NCBI GenBank assembly: GCA_041725895.1
Contig: JBGRQA010000003.1
Span: 186,001 to 250,000 of the forward strand
Direction of reading: 5' to 3'
From: JBGRQA01 sp041725895
Lineage (GTDB): Bacteria > Bacteroidota > Bacteroidia > Bacteroidales > Marinifilaceae
DNA length: 64,000 nucleotides
Shown here: positions 34,722-43,685 of the stretch, one piece after another
Layout of the letters: each line of letters begins with the position of its first letter
How positions within the stretch are numbered: the first letter of the stretch is position 1
Notes under the pieces: model-generated
What the model was told of the DNA's origin: nothing
Database searches by the model: none
The model's input: the letters and a program-made list of their open reading frames with translations, nothing else
Made by a program: the position numbers and the translations under genes

Positions 34722-35837
34722 TTAAGCACGCTTTAGAAGCTTTTTTATTGCCTCTTGCTCAAGGATATCAACCATTCGAACTGAAACTTTTCCATCCACA
34801 GGACCTATTATCTCACGAGTATATTCCTTTCGTTTTTCTTCGTGCGTTTTGGGATTACTTAATTCCTGTTCAACGATAGCTTTCAAATGTCGATACTTCC
34901 ATACATTCTCCCCCACATCCCGAAAACGATCCATAGCGCTATCCATCCGTTTCTTTAATTTCCGCTTACCAAACAAACGATAACTCCATCGCAACTTAAT
35001 AAACCGATTACAAATTACCGGTTTGTTTAAAGCAGCAAACTCAAAAATAGCAGATGACTCGTCGGAAATCATCAAATCGGCAACAGCCAGGAAGGGTACC
35101 AAACTGAAATCTTCAAACCCTGCAACATACACATTGGGATAAGTCTTCCATACCTCCAAAAGATGACGCTGAGCACGATACTTTTTCCTCAGAAAAGTAA
35201 AAAAGTGTGGTTTCACAATGATATTGTATTCTGAAAACTCATCAGGAAACTTCTTACTCATATTTTCCAAGGAACTTGGGTAAAAAGTTGGAGCATACAG
35301 CAGAGTCCTTTTTTGTGGATCCAAACCATAATTGGCAATCAACTCCTTTTGCTTGGAGGAGTTGTATTCAAATACGCCATCCAACTTAGAAAAACCAACA
35401 TTTTCCAAAACTACATTCGAAGTAGGATACATACTTTTCAAGGTTCTAAATCGATAGTCTCCTTCTACAAAGCGAATATTGTATTGATTCTTCTCCTCGG
35501 TAAAATAACCAGCCTTTGTGCCTACCCCATGAACAACCAAAACAGATTGTCGATAAGAGATAGTAGTCTCCGGATAATGGTTGCCTCCACAGATCAAATA
35601 TTCTACAGAAGCATCTTCCAATCCTTCCTCTCCCAACTGATAGGGCAAACCCTCCTCTTCACACACTCTACGAATGGAACTCTTCTGAGCAAAAATATCT
35701 CTTTTGCACCCTTCAAGCACTACAAAAAGAAAGGGAATATTCCTCCTCTTTAATTCTTTTGCAATGGGAAGATATTGGGGAAGATAATATAAATATTCCG
35801 TATAAAATACGGCAAAATAATTTTTGGTATTCTTCAT
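34722..35837 (-). CDS. CDP-glycerol glycerophosphotransferase-like protein (TagB/TagF family), copy 1
   Basis: This 371-residue protein has no signal peptide. The C-terminal half carries the TagB/F signature: LLYAPTFYPSS, EYNIIVKPHFFTFLRKK, FEDFSLVPFLAVADLMISDES and SAIFEFAALNKPVICNRF. An upstream segment, VLVVHGVGTKAGYF, also aligns with the family. These enzymes transfer glycerol-phosphate, ribitol-phosphate or related units from CDP-activated donors to growing teichoic-acid-like chains at the inner face of the membrane. A closely similar copy lies at 39754-40842, with shared APTFYPSS and KPHF motifs. The 399-base gap from the phosphonate genes upstream on the same strand includes a hairpin, so it may be its own unit. 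Confidence 0.85.
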   Translation of the reverse strand: MKNTKNYFAVFYTEYLYYLPQYLPIAKELKRRNIPFLFVVLEGCKRDIFAQKSSIRRVCEEEGLPYQLGEEGLEDASVEYLICGGNHYPETTISYRQSVLVVHGVGTKAGYFTEEKNQYNIRFVEGDYRFRTLKSMYPTSNVVLENVGFSKLDGVFEYNSSKQKELIANYGLDPQKRTLLYAPTFYPSSLENMSKKFPDEFSEYNIIVKPHFFTFLRKKYRAQRHLLEVWKTYPNVYVAGFEDFSLVPFLAVADLMISDESSAIFEFAALNKPVICNRFIKLRWSYRLFGKRKLKKRMDSAMDRFRDVGENVWKYRHLKAIVEQELSNPKTHEEKRKEYTREIIGPVDGKVSVRMVDILEQEAIKKLLKRA

Positions 35838-36235
35838 GTGGTAATTTGGTTTTTCTTGGTTGTAAGTAATGGTGTAAAGAAATTGAAATCACAAACAAAA
35901 CGATTTACATAACTCATTTTCAATGAATTCCAACTTCTGGGCGGCAAATATAACGAAATAAAGCTGGTTTCGGCAAGAATCTGGAACGAAATGGGCGATA
36001 AGGCAAGAATATTCGGGATAATTGTCCCAGCCATAACGATTCAGAGAATCATACCCCTATTATTCCACAACAAATTAATTAAGGGAGAAACAATTGTATT
36101 AATATAAAAAGCTATTTAAAAAATATACTGACTCAGAAACACAAAAGGACTACCAGAAAGCCAATCTTCTGATAGTCCCTTTATTTTATATCAAAAAAAG
36201 AACAAAAACTTAACCCAATCTCATCAAATATGCTA
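35838..36235. other. intergenic region with hairpin at 36143-36182
   Basis: No gene is supported in these 400 bases. An imperfect inverted repeat (AGGACTACCAGAA..TTCTGATAGTCC, 36143-36182) lies 54 bases past the stop of the phosphonoacetaldehyde reductase gene and is followed on the minus strand by a T-rich stretch. It is a probable terminator of the phosphonate operon. Confidence 0.5.
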
Positions 36236-37324
36236 TTAGATTATACTTCTAAAAAGATTTTCAATAAACTCTTTAGACAATACTGCCGGGTTATTCTTCA
36301 ATCGTTCAAGATTGCAATTGGATAACTGCGCAATATGTTGCTCCTCAATTCCCAATTCACTTAATTTCATAGCTAAGCCCAGACTCTCCCAAAACTTCGA
36401 AATTTTAGCAACACCATCAGATAGGTCCTTAGTTTGAAGTAATGAAAGAATTCGCTTAACATTCTCTTGAGCAAACTCGTAATTGGCTTCCATTACCTGA
36501 GCCAGGGTAAGAGCAACAGCATGTCCATGGGGAACACCAAACCGAGAAGTCAGTTTGTATGACAAGGCATGGCTGGCGGTAGTTTTGGAAATATTTATCG
36601 CCTTCCCAGCCCAAAAGGCCCCTTCACTTACCTTGTCTTTAGCCAAGTGATCATTGTTTACAACTGCTTCTTTCAGGTTGTTCCAAACCAATTCAATGGC
36701 CTTGGCAGCATACTCTCTGGATTCCTCGTTTCCTCCCGTTGCCCACATCGACTCAATAGCCTGGCAAAGTGCATCAGCACCAGTGCAAGCTGCAAGGTAG
36801 GCAGGTGTTGAGTAGGTAAACTGAGAATCAACAATAACATATCCCGGTAGAAGATCGTTGTGGGCAAAGGAGAACTTCTCCCCATTAATATACACTACAG
36901 CGAAATGAGTAGCTTCACTACCTGTTCCTGCCGTTGTTGGTATGGCAATCAACGGGAATGGCTTCTGCTCAAGCCTGTTGCCTTTTACAACCTCTTGTAA
37001 ACTACCTGAATGGTAGGCAAGACTATTGATCAACTTGGCTATATCAATAGCACTCCCACCACCAATAGCAATGGTTAGTTCACAATTCGCCTCCTTGAAC
37101 AGATGTATCCCTTTTTCAACATCTTCCAGCTTAGGATTCTCTTCAAAATCTGAAAATCTAATATACTCCGTATCCTTCAGATACTCTTCTAAAAGTGATT
37201 TCGCCCCTGATTTCTCATAGGAAGATTTTCCGGTCACAAGAAAAATCTTTTTCCCCGAATACGGCTTCAGTATATCAGAAAGGGAAGCTATACTTCCCTT
37301 TCCTATGTATGTGTTTTGGATCAT
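36236..37324 (-). CDS. iron-containing alcohol dehydrogenase, probable phosphonoacetaldehyde reductase
   Basis: This 362-residue protein is of the group III (iron-dependent) alcohol dehydrogenase family. It has the nucleotide-binding GGGSAIDIAK (about residues 88-97), a central TTAGTGSEATHFAV, and metal-binding positions D184 (TGADALCQAI), H252 (SHALSYKL) and H266 (VPHGHAV). Position 188 is Gln. Its start overlaps the stop of the phosphonopyruvate decarboxylase gene by 4 bases, so it belongs to the PEP mutase/decarboxylase operon. In such clusters this family reduces phosphonoacetaldehyde to 2-hydroxyethylphosphonate. The assignment rests on context. The length is normal. Confidence 0.85.
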   Translation of the reverse strand: MIQNTYIGKGSIASLSDILKPYSGKKIFLVTGKSSYEKSGAKSLLEEYLKDTEYIRFSDFEENPKLEDVEKGIHLFKEANCELTIAIGGGSAIDIAKLINSLAYHSGSLQEVVKGNRLEQKPFPLIAIPTTAGTGSEATHFAVVYINGEKFSFAHNDLLPGYVIVDSQFTYSTPAYLAACTGADALCQAIESMWATGGNEESREYAAKAIELVWNNLKEAVVNNDHLAKDKVSEGAFWAGKAINISKTTASHALSYKLTSRFGVPHGHAVALTLAQVMEANYEFAQENVKRILSLLQTKDLSDGVAKISKFWESLGLAMKLSELGIEEQHIAQLSNCNLERLKNNPAVLSKEFIENLFRSII

Positions 37325-38448
37325 TTTTTTAAGAACTCCATCAAGTTTTCCTTATTCTCAATTGGCGTAGTAGTAGGTCTTCCCAAATCTTTGCGAGCAC
37401 CTTTCTTGACTCTTACCTCCAATAATGAGGGGCCTTCACTCTCGATGAACTCTGGTAAAACTGCATTCAGCCCCTCCATTGATTCAGCAATAAAGGACCG
37501 CTTGTATCCAAAGCCCTTTGCAATTTGGCCAAAATCAATATCAAAACCGATGGTAGGCTGTCCTCCCACAGAATCATGAGCCCCGTTGTTAAAAACAATG
37601 TGCTTTAAATTCGTACAGTCGGCAGCAGCAATAATTCCAAAAGACCCGGTGTGCATAATAATGGCACCATCACCATCAAAGCAATAAACATTCTTTTGCG
37701 GACAACTCATGGCAACTCCCATCGCAATCTGAGAAGCGTGTCCCATAGATCCAACAGTAAGAAAGTCTTTGTCATGCCCTGTATGGTGCTTTTCTCTAAT
37801 TTCAAAAAGCTCGCGGGAAATCTTTCCAGTAGTGGAAACAACTACAGATTCCTTTTCGATATGATCAACTACTTTTTCGATGGCATCTTCCCTCTCAGGA
37901 TAAGTATTTACAGCATCCTGAGAAGTCAAGCTATAGTCCTCAAAAGTTCCTTTCTTAATCAGGAAAACATAGGGACTGGAGTTTTTCTGACACTCCACCA
38001 AAGCCCTATTCACCTGGCTATTGGCCTCAACCGTATCCGCACTCATTATTTCACAAGGAATTTGCATTGCATCGAAAAGATCCTTCGAAACCTTGCCCTG
38101 CTTCACATGCTGAGGTTCATCCTTAACTCCGGGTTCACCTCGCCACCCAACGAACAGAATCATTGGGATGCTGTATACATCCTGATCAGCCAATGACAAA
38201 AGCGGATTCACAGCATTTCCAATACCTGAATTCTGCATGTAAACAATCGGAACCTGACCAGTTCCCAAATAATAACCACTAGCCAAACCGACAGAAGCCC
38301 CCTCATTGGAAGCAATAATGTGTTTCTCGCCAGGATAATTATCGAACAGATAGGCTGAAATTGATTTCAGCAATGAATCGGGTACTCCAGTATAAAAGTT
38401 AACCCCTTTACTATCTAAATTTTCAAAAAATGACTTTAATTCAATCAT
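37321..38448 (-). CDS. aepY: phosphonopyruvate decarboxylase
   Basis: This 375-residue thiamin-diphosphate enzyme has GVPDSLLKSISAYL, IIASNEGASVGLASGYYLG (catalytic Glu near 49), YMQNSGIGNAVNPLLSL, and the TPP/Mg-binding segment YCFDGDGAIIMHTGSFG (GDG near 249) followed by VFNNGAHDSVGGQP. The protein is single-chain, unlike the split two-subunit sulfopyruvate decarboxylases. It turns phosphonopyruvate into phosphonoacetaldehyde, which pulls the unfavourable PEP mutase reaction forward. The gene starts 7 bases after the PEP mutase stop and overlaps the dehydrogenase gene by 4 bases, so it is within a tight operon. Confidence 0.93.
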   Translation of the reverse strand: MIELKSFFENLDSKGVNFYTGVPDSLLKSISAYLFDNYPGEKHIIASNEGASVGLASGYYLGTGQVPIVYMQNSGIGNAVNPLLSLADQDVYSIPMILFVGWRGEPGVKDEPQHVKQGKVSKDLFDAMQIPCEIMSADTVEANSQVNRALVECQKNSSPYVFLIKKGTFEDYSLTSQDAVNTYPEREDAIEKVVDHIEKESVVVSTTGKISRELFEIREKHHTGHDKDFLTVGSMGHASQIAMGVAMSCPQKNVYCFDGDGAIIMHTGSFGIIAAADCTNLKHIVFNNGAHDSVGGQPTIGFDIDFGQIAKGFGYKRSFIAESMEGLNAVLPEFIESEGPSLLEVRVKKGARKDLGRPTTTPIENKENLMEFLKK

Positions 38449-38455
38449 TCCAAAC

Positions 38456-39757
38456 TTATTTTGTTCCGGGGATTAGTTCAAGAATTTCCTTAATAGGCAT
38501 GCATTTATCATTCGCATCGTAGGAACGACCATTCGCAAGAATGGACTTTGCCACATCCATCATTGCAGGATAGGAAGCACGCAACATATGATTTGCATAG
38601 ATAACAATATTCACGCCCATACGACTGAACTCGTCCTCTGTGATATGATTAAAAGTAGAAGGCACTACCACAAGCGGAGTATTTTTATCTTCAGCTCTGA
38701 ACTGTTCACAGAACGCCTTAATATCCTCGCCAGTTTTCTCCTTACTGTGAATCATTACTCCATCAGCTCCGGCTTTTACGTAGGCACGAGCTCTTTCTAA
38801 TGCATCCTCAACAGGTTTACCCAAAATCAAACTTTCAACTCGGGCAATAATCATGAAATCTTCTGTCACCTGAGCCATCTTTCCTGCTTTGATTTTCTCA
38901 GAGAAGTCTTCAATGGTATCTTGAGTCTGAGGCACAGCTGTTCCAAAAAGGGAGTTCTTTTTCAACCCGGTTTTGTCTTCAATAATCACCGCAGACACAC
39001 CATGACGCTCAAGTGTTCTAACCGTAAAAACAAAGTGTTCAACTTTTCCTCCAGTATCCCCATCGTAAATAATAGGCTTGGTAGTACACTCCAGGGTATC
39101 GTTAAGTCCGTGCATACGGGTAGTTATATCAACAGCCTCAATATCGGGCTTTCCCTTTGAGGTAGAATCAGTCAAACTACTGGACCACATTCCGTCAAAC
39201 TCATGATCAACACCATTCACACTTACTTTGGCATTTTCAGCAATCAATCCGGTTAAGCCACTGTGAGATTCCAAAATTCGAACAACTGGTTTAGCCTGAA
39301 TCAATCTGCGCAGACGTTTCATTCTAATTTCAGGTGTAGTGCCGATCGATTTTATCTTCTCATTTAGTTTCGAAGATGAAATCCCCTGGGTATAGGGTAC
39401 ATCAATAACTTTTCCGCCCCACTCACTGATGGTATCAATAACACGTTGTCTGGTTTCCTTCTGAATCCCTTCCTTCCAGTCATCACCATGTACAACAAAG
39501 TCTGGTTTCACTTTCATCAGGTTGGGTACATAATCAAGAGTCTCCTGGGGGATTACTTTATCTACACCTTTTAAATTTTCCACAATCATCTTCCGCTGCT
39601 CAAAATCAAGGTAAGGTAACCGCTTGTAACTTGCAATTGCTTTATCAGTTAGAACACCAACTGTAACGGTACCCAACTTAGAACCTTCCTTAATGATATT
39701 CAAATGTCCCGGATGAATGATATCGGCACTCATGCCAATGTATACACTCTTACTCAT
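38456..39757 (-). CDS. aepX: phosphoenolpyruvate mutase with N-terminal cytidylyltransferase domain
   Basis: This 433-residue protein has two domains. Residues 1-135 are a TagD/CTP-type nucleotidyltransferase: YIGMSADIIHPGHLNIIKEG (HPGH at 15-18), VVHGDDWKEG and YTQGISSSKLNEKI, corresponding to the RTxGISTT-type motif. Residues about 145-433 are PEP mutase: DGMWSSSLTDS, IIYDGDTGGKVEHF, and the diagnostic EDKTGLKKNS (260-269, matching EDKxxxKxNS). It should convert PEP to phosphonopyruvate and activate a phosphonate as a CMP ester. The start overlaps the stop of the upstream CDP-glycerol transferase gene by 4 bases. The substrate of the nucleotidyltransferase half is inferred (2-hydroxyethylphosphonate is favoured because of the downstream reductase). 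Confidence 0.93.
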   Translation of the reverse strand: MSKSVYIGMSADIIHPGHLNIIKEGSKLGTVTVGVLTDKAIASYKRLPYLDFEQRKMIVENLKGVDKVIPQETLDYVPNLMKVKPDFVVHGDDWKEGIQKETRQRVIDTISEWGGKVIDVPYTQGISSSKLNEKIKSIGTTPEIRMKRLRRLIQAKPVVRILESHSGLTGLIAENAKVSVNGVDHEFDGMWSSSLTDSTSKGKPDIEAVDITTRMHGLNDTLECTTKPIIYDGDTGGKVEHFVFTVRTLERHGVSAVIIEDKTGLKKNSLFGTAVPQTQDTIEDFSEKIKAGKMAQVTEDFMIIARVESLILGKPVEDALERARAYVKAGADGVMIHSKEKTGEDIKAFCEQFRAEDKNTPLVVVPSTFNHITEDEFSRMGVNIVIYANHMLRASYPAMMDVAKSILANGRSYDANDKCMPIKEILELIPGTK

Positions 39758-40842
39758 GATATATTATTTTTTAAATGTTTCACTATTCGTTCAGCCACTT
39801 TTCCGTCAACAACTCCAACGACTTTCTCAACCAATTGTTGTCTCTTTATGGCCATTTTACTGGAATTATCCAGATTTTCTTTTATTAGTCTGATCATCTG
39901 CTTGTGATCATAAGCATTATCACCCACTTCCCACAGGTCAAAATTAACCAGATCCAACCTCTTATTCAACTTGTTGGGCATTAATTTATAGTACCACCGT
40001 GAATTTACAAATCGATTAACGACTACAGGCTTCCCCATAGCTGCAAACTCATAAATTGCAGCCGACAAATCCGAAACCAAAAGATCAGCCACATGCATAA
40101 AGGGAATTAAAGAGTTCTCTGACAAATCCGCGAAATACACATTCTCATATTGATTCCACGTTTCTATTAACTCTAGTTCTTTCCCATATCTTTCCCTCAT
40201 ATAAATGTAAAAATGAGGCTTCACAATTATATTGAAATCGCTCAAAACCTCAGGAAAATCAGCCGGAATTTTCCTTATGGAAGAAGGATAAAAAGTTGGC
40301 GCATACAATATGGTCTTCTTTGCCGGATCCAATCCATATTTTTGTCTTGACTCCTCAATGGCTTGCGCATCAATTTTCAGCATGGAATCAAGTTTGGTAT
40401 ACCCCACCGTTACCATATTATCTTTCTTATCAGGATGGGCCCTGAGAATATTTTCCCGAATAAACTCTGTTTCTACGTACCTGATATCAAATTCCGTCAA
40501 CTCATTCCTCAGGTAAACATTTTTCCCACCCCAGCAACCATGGAAAATGGACACGGTTTGCTTATAGTCTATCCCTGTGGGATGAATCGCATTCCCAAAA
40601 AACAAATATTCACAAACAAGTCCCTCCTGCGGCAGAAGCACATATTCAATAAAATTCTTTTCGCAATAGGAGATAGTTGTTTTATTTTGCTTTACCCGAT
40701 TTCTTGATTTCTCCTCAGGAATCACAATGGCACAAGTAAGTGAATTGTCCTTCAACTCATCCAACACCGATGTAAAATGTGGTAGAAAATAATTGTTTTC
40801 CAGATAGAATAAAGCAAAATATGGGTTCGAATTCTTCAGCAT
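39754..40842 (-). CDS. CDP-glycerol glycerophosphotransferase-like protein (TagB/TagF family), copy 2
   Basis: This 362-residue protein is clearly paralogous to the one at 34722-35837: ILYAPTFYPSSIRKIP, FNIIVKPHFYIYMRERYG, PFMHVADLLVSDLSAAIYEF and AAMGKPVVVNRFVNSRWYYK. It has no signal peptide or membrane helix. It is the first gene of the phosphonate operon: its stop overlaps the PEP mutase start. It lies 33 bases downstream of the Wzi gene on the same strand. Being coupled to PEP mutase/cytidylyltransferase, it is a good candidate for the enzyme that transfers the CMP-activated phosphonate to a glycan. That role is inference; family membership is well supported. Confidence 0.88.
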   Translation of the reverse strand: MLKNSNPYFALFYLENNYFLPHFTSVLDELKDNSLTCAIVIPEEKSRNRVKQNKTTISYCEKNFIEYVLLPQEGLVCEYLFFGNAIHPTGIDYKQTVSIFHGCWGGKNVYLRNELTEFDIRYVETEFIRENILRAHPDKKDNMVTVGYTKLDSMLKIDAQAIEESRQKYGLDPAKKTILYAPTFYPSSIRKIPADFPEVLSDFNIIVKPHFYIYMRERYGKELELIETWNQYENVYFADLSENSLIPFMHVADLLVSDLSAAIYEFAAMGKPVVVNRFVNSRWYYKLMPNKLNKRLDLVNFDLWEVGDNAYDHKQMIRLIKENLDNSSKMAIKRQQLVEKVVGVVDGKVAERIVKHLKNNIS

Positions 40843-40875
40843 ATTTAGAACTATTTTAGTGTTGTCCCTCCTGTT

Positions 40876-42261
40876 TTACCATTTAATAATCCCGGATTTC
40901 GATAATCGTACGAAAAGCCCGATATTATCTTTAAGGAGTTCCCCCTCATCAACAGCACAAGCAAAATCAATCTTAAAAGGGATTCTGCTTGCCGGAATAG
41001 TGACCTCAACATAACCTGAGAATTGATTCAAGGTAGAGGCATAAGGATCAAAATAAGTACCATGATTTTTACTATAGGTAAAGTAGGTTTTGTAAGGCAA
41101 AACGCCTATATGGCCAAACACCCCCATATGAACTGCCTTGAAACGGTTGTTGGCAATAACCGTGTGTCCACCGGACATCCCTGTTGTAAACAAAGGGGAA
41201 CCTATAGTTCTTCCATAATGAGTCCACCCCGACCGGTATTCACTATGATTGAAATAATTATCCCTACCTCCAAGCATCTTATCTCCGTCCATAAATACTT
41301 CCCCACATTGATCCGTAGTATGGTAAAACTCAAGTACAGCCGACTGAACAAAGGCTCCTTCCCTAGCCTTATTGCGGTAGTAAATTCCATACAAACCATC
41401 CGGAACACTATTCATTCGACTTCCGGAACCATCTTCAAATACGGTCTGATGATAGGCATTCAGACTAATATTTTTATCGTTGTAATACAAATCGAAACGG
41501 TAGCTTCCAATATGATCACCCAGACGATAATTATCATTTCCAAAAGTCCCTGCATCATCGCCTTCTACTCTGAATATTTTTATGTATTTATCTAAAGAGC
41601 TTGAAATATCACCATGCACAGGATGAGTCCCCCCCCATAAAGCGTAATGTTCAACCCCTGCACTTGCACTAAATTTATAATCTTTAAAAATCCGCAAGAA
41701 AAAATTCTTATGATGAATTCTTGCATTATCAATATAACGATCATCCTTTGTAATTCCATCGGACAAAAGTCCTTTAAACGAAATTAATCCCTTAACAAAA
41801 GGAAGACTCGTCCAATCCGAAACACTCAATTCATATTGGGGATAAGCTCTTGCATTGTTGGAATACAACAGATCGCCATTGGTGGAGGACAATCCATCAT
41901 AAGCCAAAGCATGACTTTTTTGCCCTAAATAAAGATCAAGAAACTTCCATCTAATCCCTGCATACAATTGATCTGCCAACACTTTGGAATCATGGCCGGT
42001 ATAGCCGGCACCACTGGCTTCCCACATAAAATCAAAAGCTTGCTTTCGACTTTCATCAAAATCCATTGCCATAGAAAAATCACCCATAACAAACCCCCGA
42101 TCAGGTGTTATGCCTCGCTTATTGGAATGAAACCAAAACGGAAGTTCCTTACCTTTTCCAAACGCCGAAGAAATTCCAACTTCGTATTCTACTTTCTTTT
42201 GCGCTTCAACTACAGTACTGACAAACAATATAATAATAAGGGAAATCAAATTTCGTTTCAT
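40876..42261 (-). CDS. Wzi-family capsule assembly outer-membrane protein
   Basis: This is a 461-residue protein started at the Met at 42261. The frame is open 13 codons further upstream, but 42261 is preceded by a strong AGGAGG about 9 bases before it and starts the signal peptide (NLISLIIILFVSTVVEAQ). The mature part is the Bacteroidota form of the Wzi barrel: KGKELPFWFHSNKRG, YLGQKSHALAYDGL, HYALWGGTHPVHGD and many aromatic-rich strands to the end (FACAVDEGELLKDNIGLFV). Wzi anchors capsular polysaccharide to the outer surface in E. coli. It heads the phosphonate gene group. A well-matched Shine-Dalgarno is unusual for this phylum. Confidence 0.88.
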   Translation of the reverse strand: MKRNLISLIIILFVSTVVEAQKKVEYEVGISSAFGKGKELPFWFHSNKRGITPDRGFVMGDFSMAMDFDESRKQAFDFMWEASGAGYTGHDSKVLADQLYAGIRWKFLDLYLGQKSHALAYDGLSSTNGDLLYSNNARAYPQYELSVSDWTSLPFVKGLISFKGLLSDGITKDDRYIDNARIHHKNFFLRIFKDYKFSASAGVEHYALWGGTHPVHGDISSSLDKYIKIFRVEGDDAGTFGNDNYRLGDHIGSYRFDLYYNDKNISLNAYHQTVFEDGSGSRMNSVPDGLYGIYYRNKAREGAFVQSAVLEFYHTTDQCGEVFMDGDKMLGGRDNYFNHSEYRSGWTHYGRTIGSPLFTTGMSGGHTVIANNRFKAVHMGVFGHIGVLPYKTYFTYSKNHGTYFDPYASTLNQFSGYVEVTIPASRIPFKIDFACAVDEGELLKDNIGLFVRLSKSGIIKW

Positions 42262-42650
42262 TTCAAAACCTCCTTTTTTAAAAAATTTTATGACGGACAA
42301 AGATACAGATTATAATCTGGGATTTTCATAATAATGGCGTTTTTATTGACGGCAACAACATCAACACACATCTCAATTGATGTTCATAAATTGAAATAGA
42401 AAAATAATTTTTGTTTTCTTTGCAAAAGAAAAAGGGAGGATATATTTAGAACACTACTCTTTTTCAATTGAAACATTCCGAAGAAAATCAAAAATTTGAT
42501 GAATTACCCGGAAATTCCTCCCTCCCGAAAGCAAACGGGATTGCTATTGATACCAACATATAAAACAAATAGGTACGGTTATTAGCTTTTCATCGCATAT
42601 AGCTCTACCCACGAATTTGATATGTACAAACAGATAATAAAAGGAAACCA
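42262..42650. other. divergent intergenic region between Wzi and the third TagB/F-like gene
   Basis: About 390 AT-rich bases with no coding potential. They must contain promoters for both directions, but no site matches the phylum consensus well. The Wzi Shine-Dalgarno (AGGAGG on the minus strand) is at about 42268-42273. Confidence 0.4.
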
Positions 42651-43685
42651 ATGAAGATCGTTTTATTTTGCGAACAGAAATATACCATATCAATGGTTGA
42701 ACCTATCTATGAGGCGGCTGTCGCCGAAGGTGGGCATGAAGTATTATGGTACATACATGAAAAAAACATCCCTCAATTTGATTTGGATGTTCCATACACT
42801 AATGATATCAAAAAGGTTTATGATTTTTCACCTGAAGCCATTTTCGTACCTTGCAATGTAGTTCCCTACGATCTACCCGGGGTAAAAATTCAAATCTCTC
42901 ATGGATACGAATGTGGGGAAAAACGATACTTTAGAATCAGAGATTACTTTGACCTCTATCTAACCCAAGGCCCCTACTTTACCGAAGGGTATAAAAAAGC
43001 CCTCAAACACAAGAGAAAAGCAGAAGTAATTGAAACGGGTTGGTCCAGAAGAGATAAAATCCTGCAAGACAAGAATAAATACGATGCATACAAGCAGGAA
43101 TTATTGAGCAAGCACAAGAAAAAGAAGATCGCATTGTACGCTCCAACCTTTCCCCCATCTATTACGTCTTTGCCATACATGCAGGAAGGAATCCAACGTT
43201 TTGTACAAGAAAGAGAAGATGTCTTGTTGATTCTTAAATTCCACCCTTTAACTGATAAAAAATGGATGGAAGAGTACGAAAAAATCGCAAACTCTAATGA
43301 AAACATGATCTGGATGGCAGATGTGGATATCAACAAGTTCCTTTTGATTTCCGATGTAATGATCAGCGACTCCTCTTCTGTTGTTTTTGAGTTCCTTTTT
43401 CTCGACAAACCAGTGATCACCTATAACAATGCCTCTCAGGAAAAATACTGGCGTGATATCAAAGATCCAATGGAGCTAGCTGTAGCATTTGATAAAGAGA
43501 TTACCACAGATGAGTTTGCAGGCAAAAGAAAAGAAGCTATCGAATATTTCGATCCCTATTTCGATGGCAATTCCTGTAAAAGAATGTTGGATGCAGCCAA
43601 AGATTACATTAAACGAAACGGAGTCCCTCAAAAACGAGAATTAGGCTTTTTCAGAAGAAGAAAATCCTTAAAAAGTTTTAAATAA
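42651..43685 (+). CDS. CDP-glycerol glycerophosphotransferase-like protein (TagB/TagF family), copy 3
   Basis: This 344-residue protein is more distant from the other two copies. It begins directly with a GT-B-like fold (MKIVLFCEQKYTISMVEPIY). It contains KIQISHGYECGEKRY, YDLYLTQGPYFTEGYKKAL, VIETGWSRRDKIL, IALYAPTFPPSIT, VLLILKFHPLTDKKW and LLISDVMISDSSSVVFEF, the family's donor-binding region. Its stop codon overlaps the start of the WaaP-like kinase gene by one base (TAATG), which indicates coupled translation. This copy is transcribed away from the phosphonate operon. Its likely role is polymer linkage or extension. Confidence 0.85.
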   Translation: MKIVLFCEQKYTISMVEPIYEAAVAEGGHEVLWYIHEKNIPQFDLDVPYTNDIKKVYDFSPEAIFVPCNVVPYDLPGVKIQISHGYECGEKRYFRIRDYFDLYLTQGPYFTEGYKKALKHKRKAEVIETGWSRRDKILQDKNKYDAYKQELLSKHKKKKIALYAPTFPPSITSLPYMQEGIQRFVQEREDVLLILKFHPLTDKKWMEEYEKIANSNENMIWMADVDINKFLLISDVMISDSSSVVFEFLFLDKPVITYNNASQEKYWRDIKDPMELAVAFDKEITTDEFAGKRKEAIEYFDPYFDGNSCKRMLDAAKDYIKRNGVPQKRELGFFRRRKSLKSFK

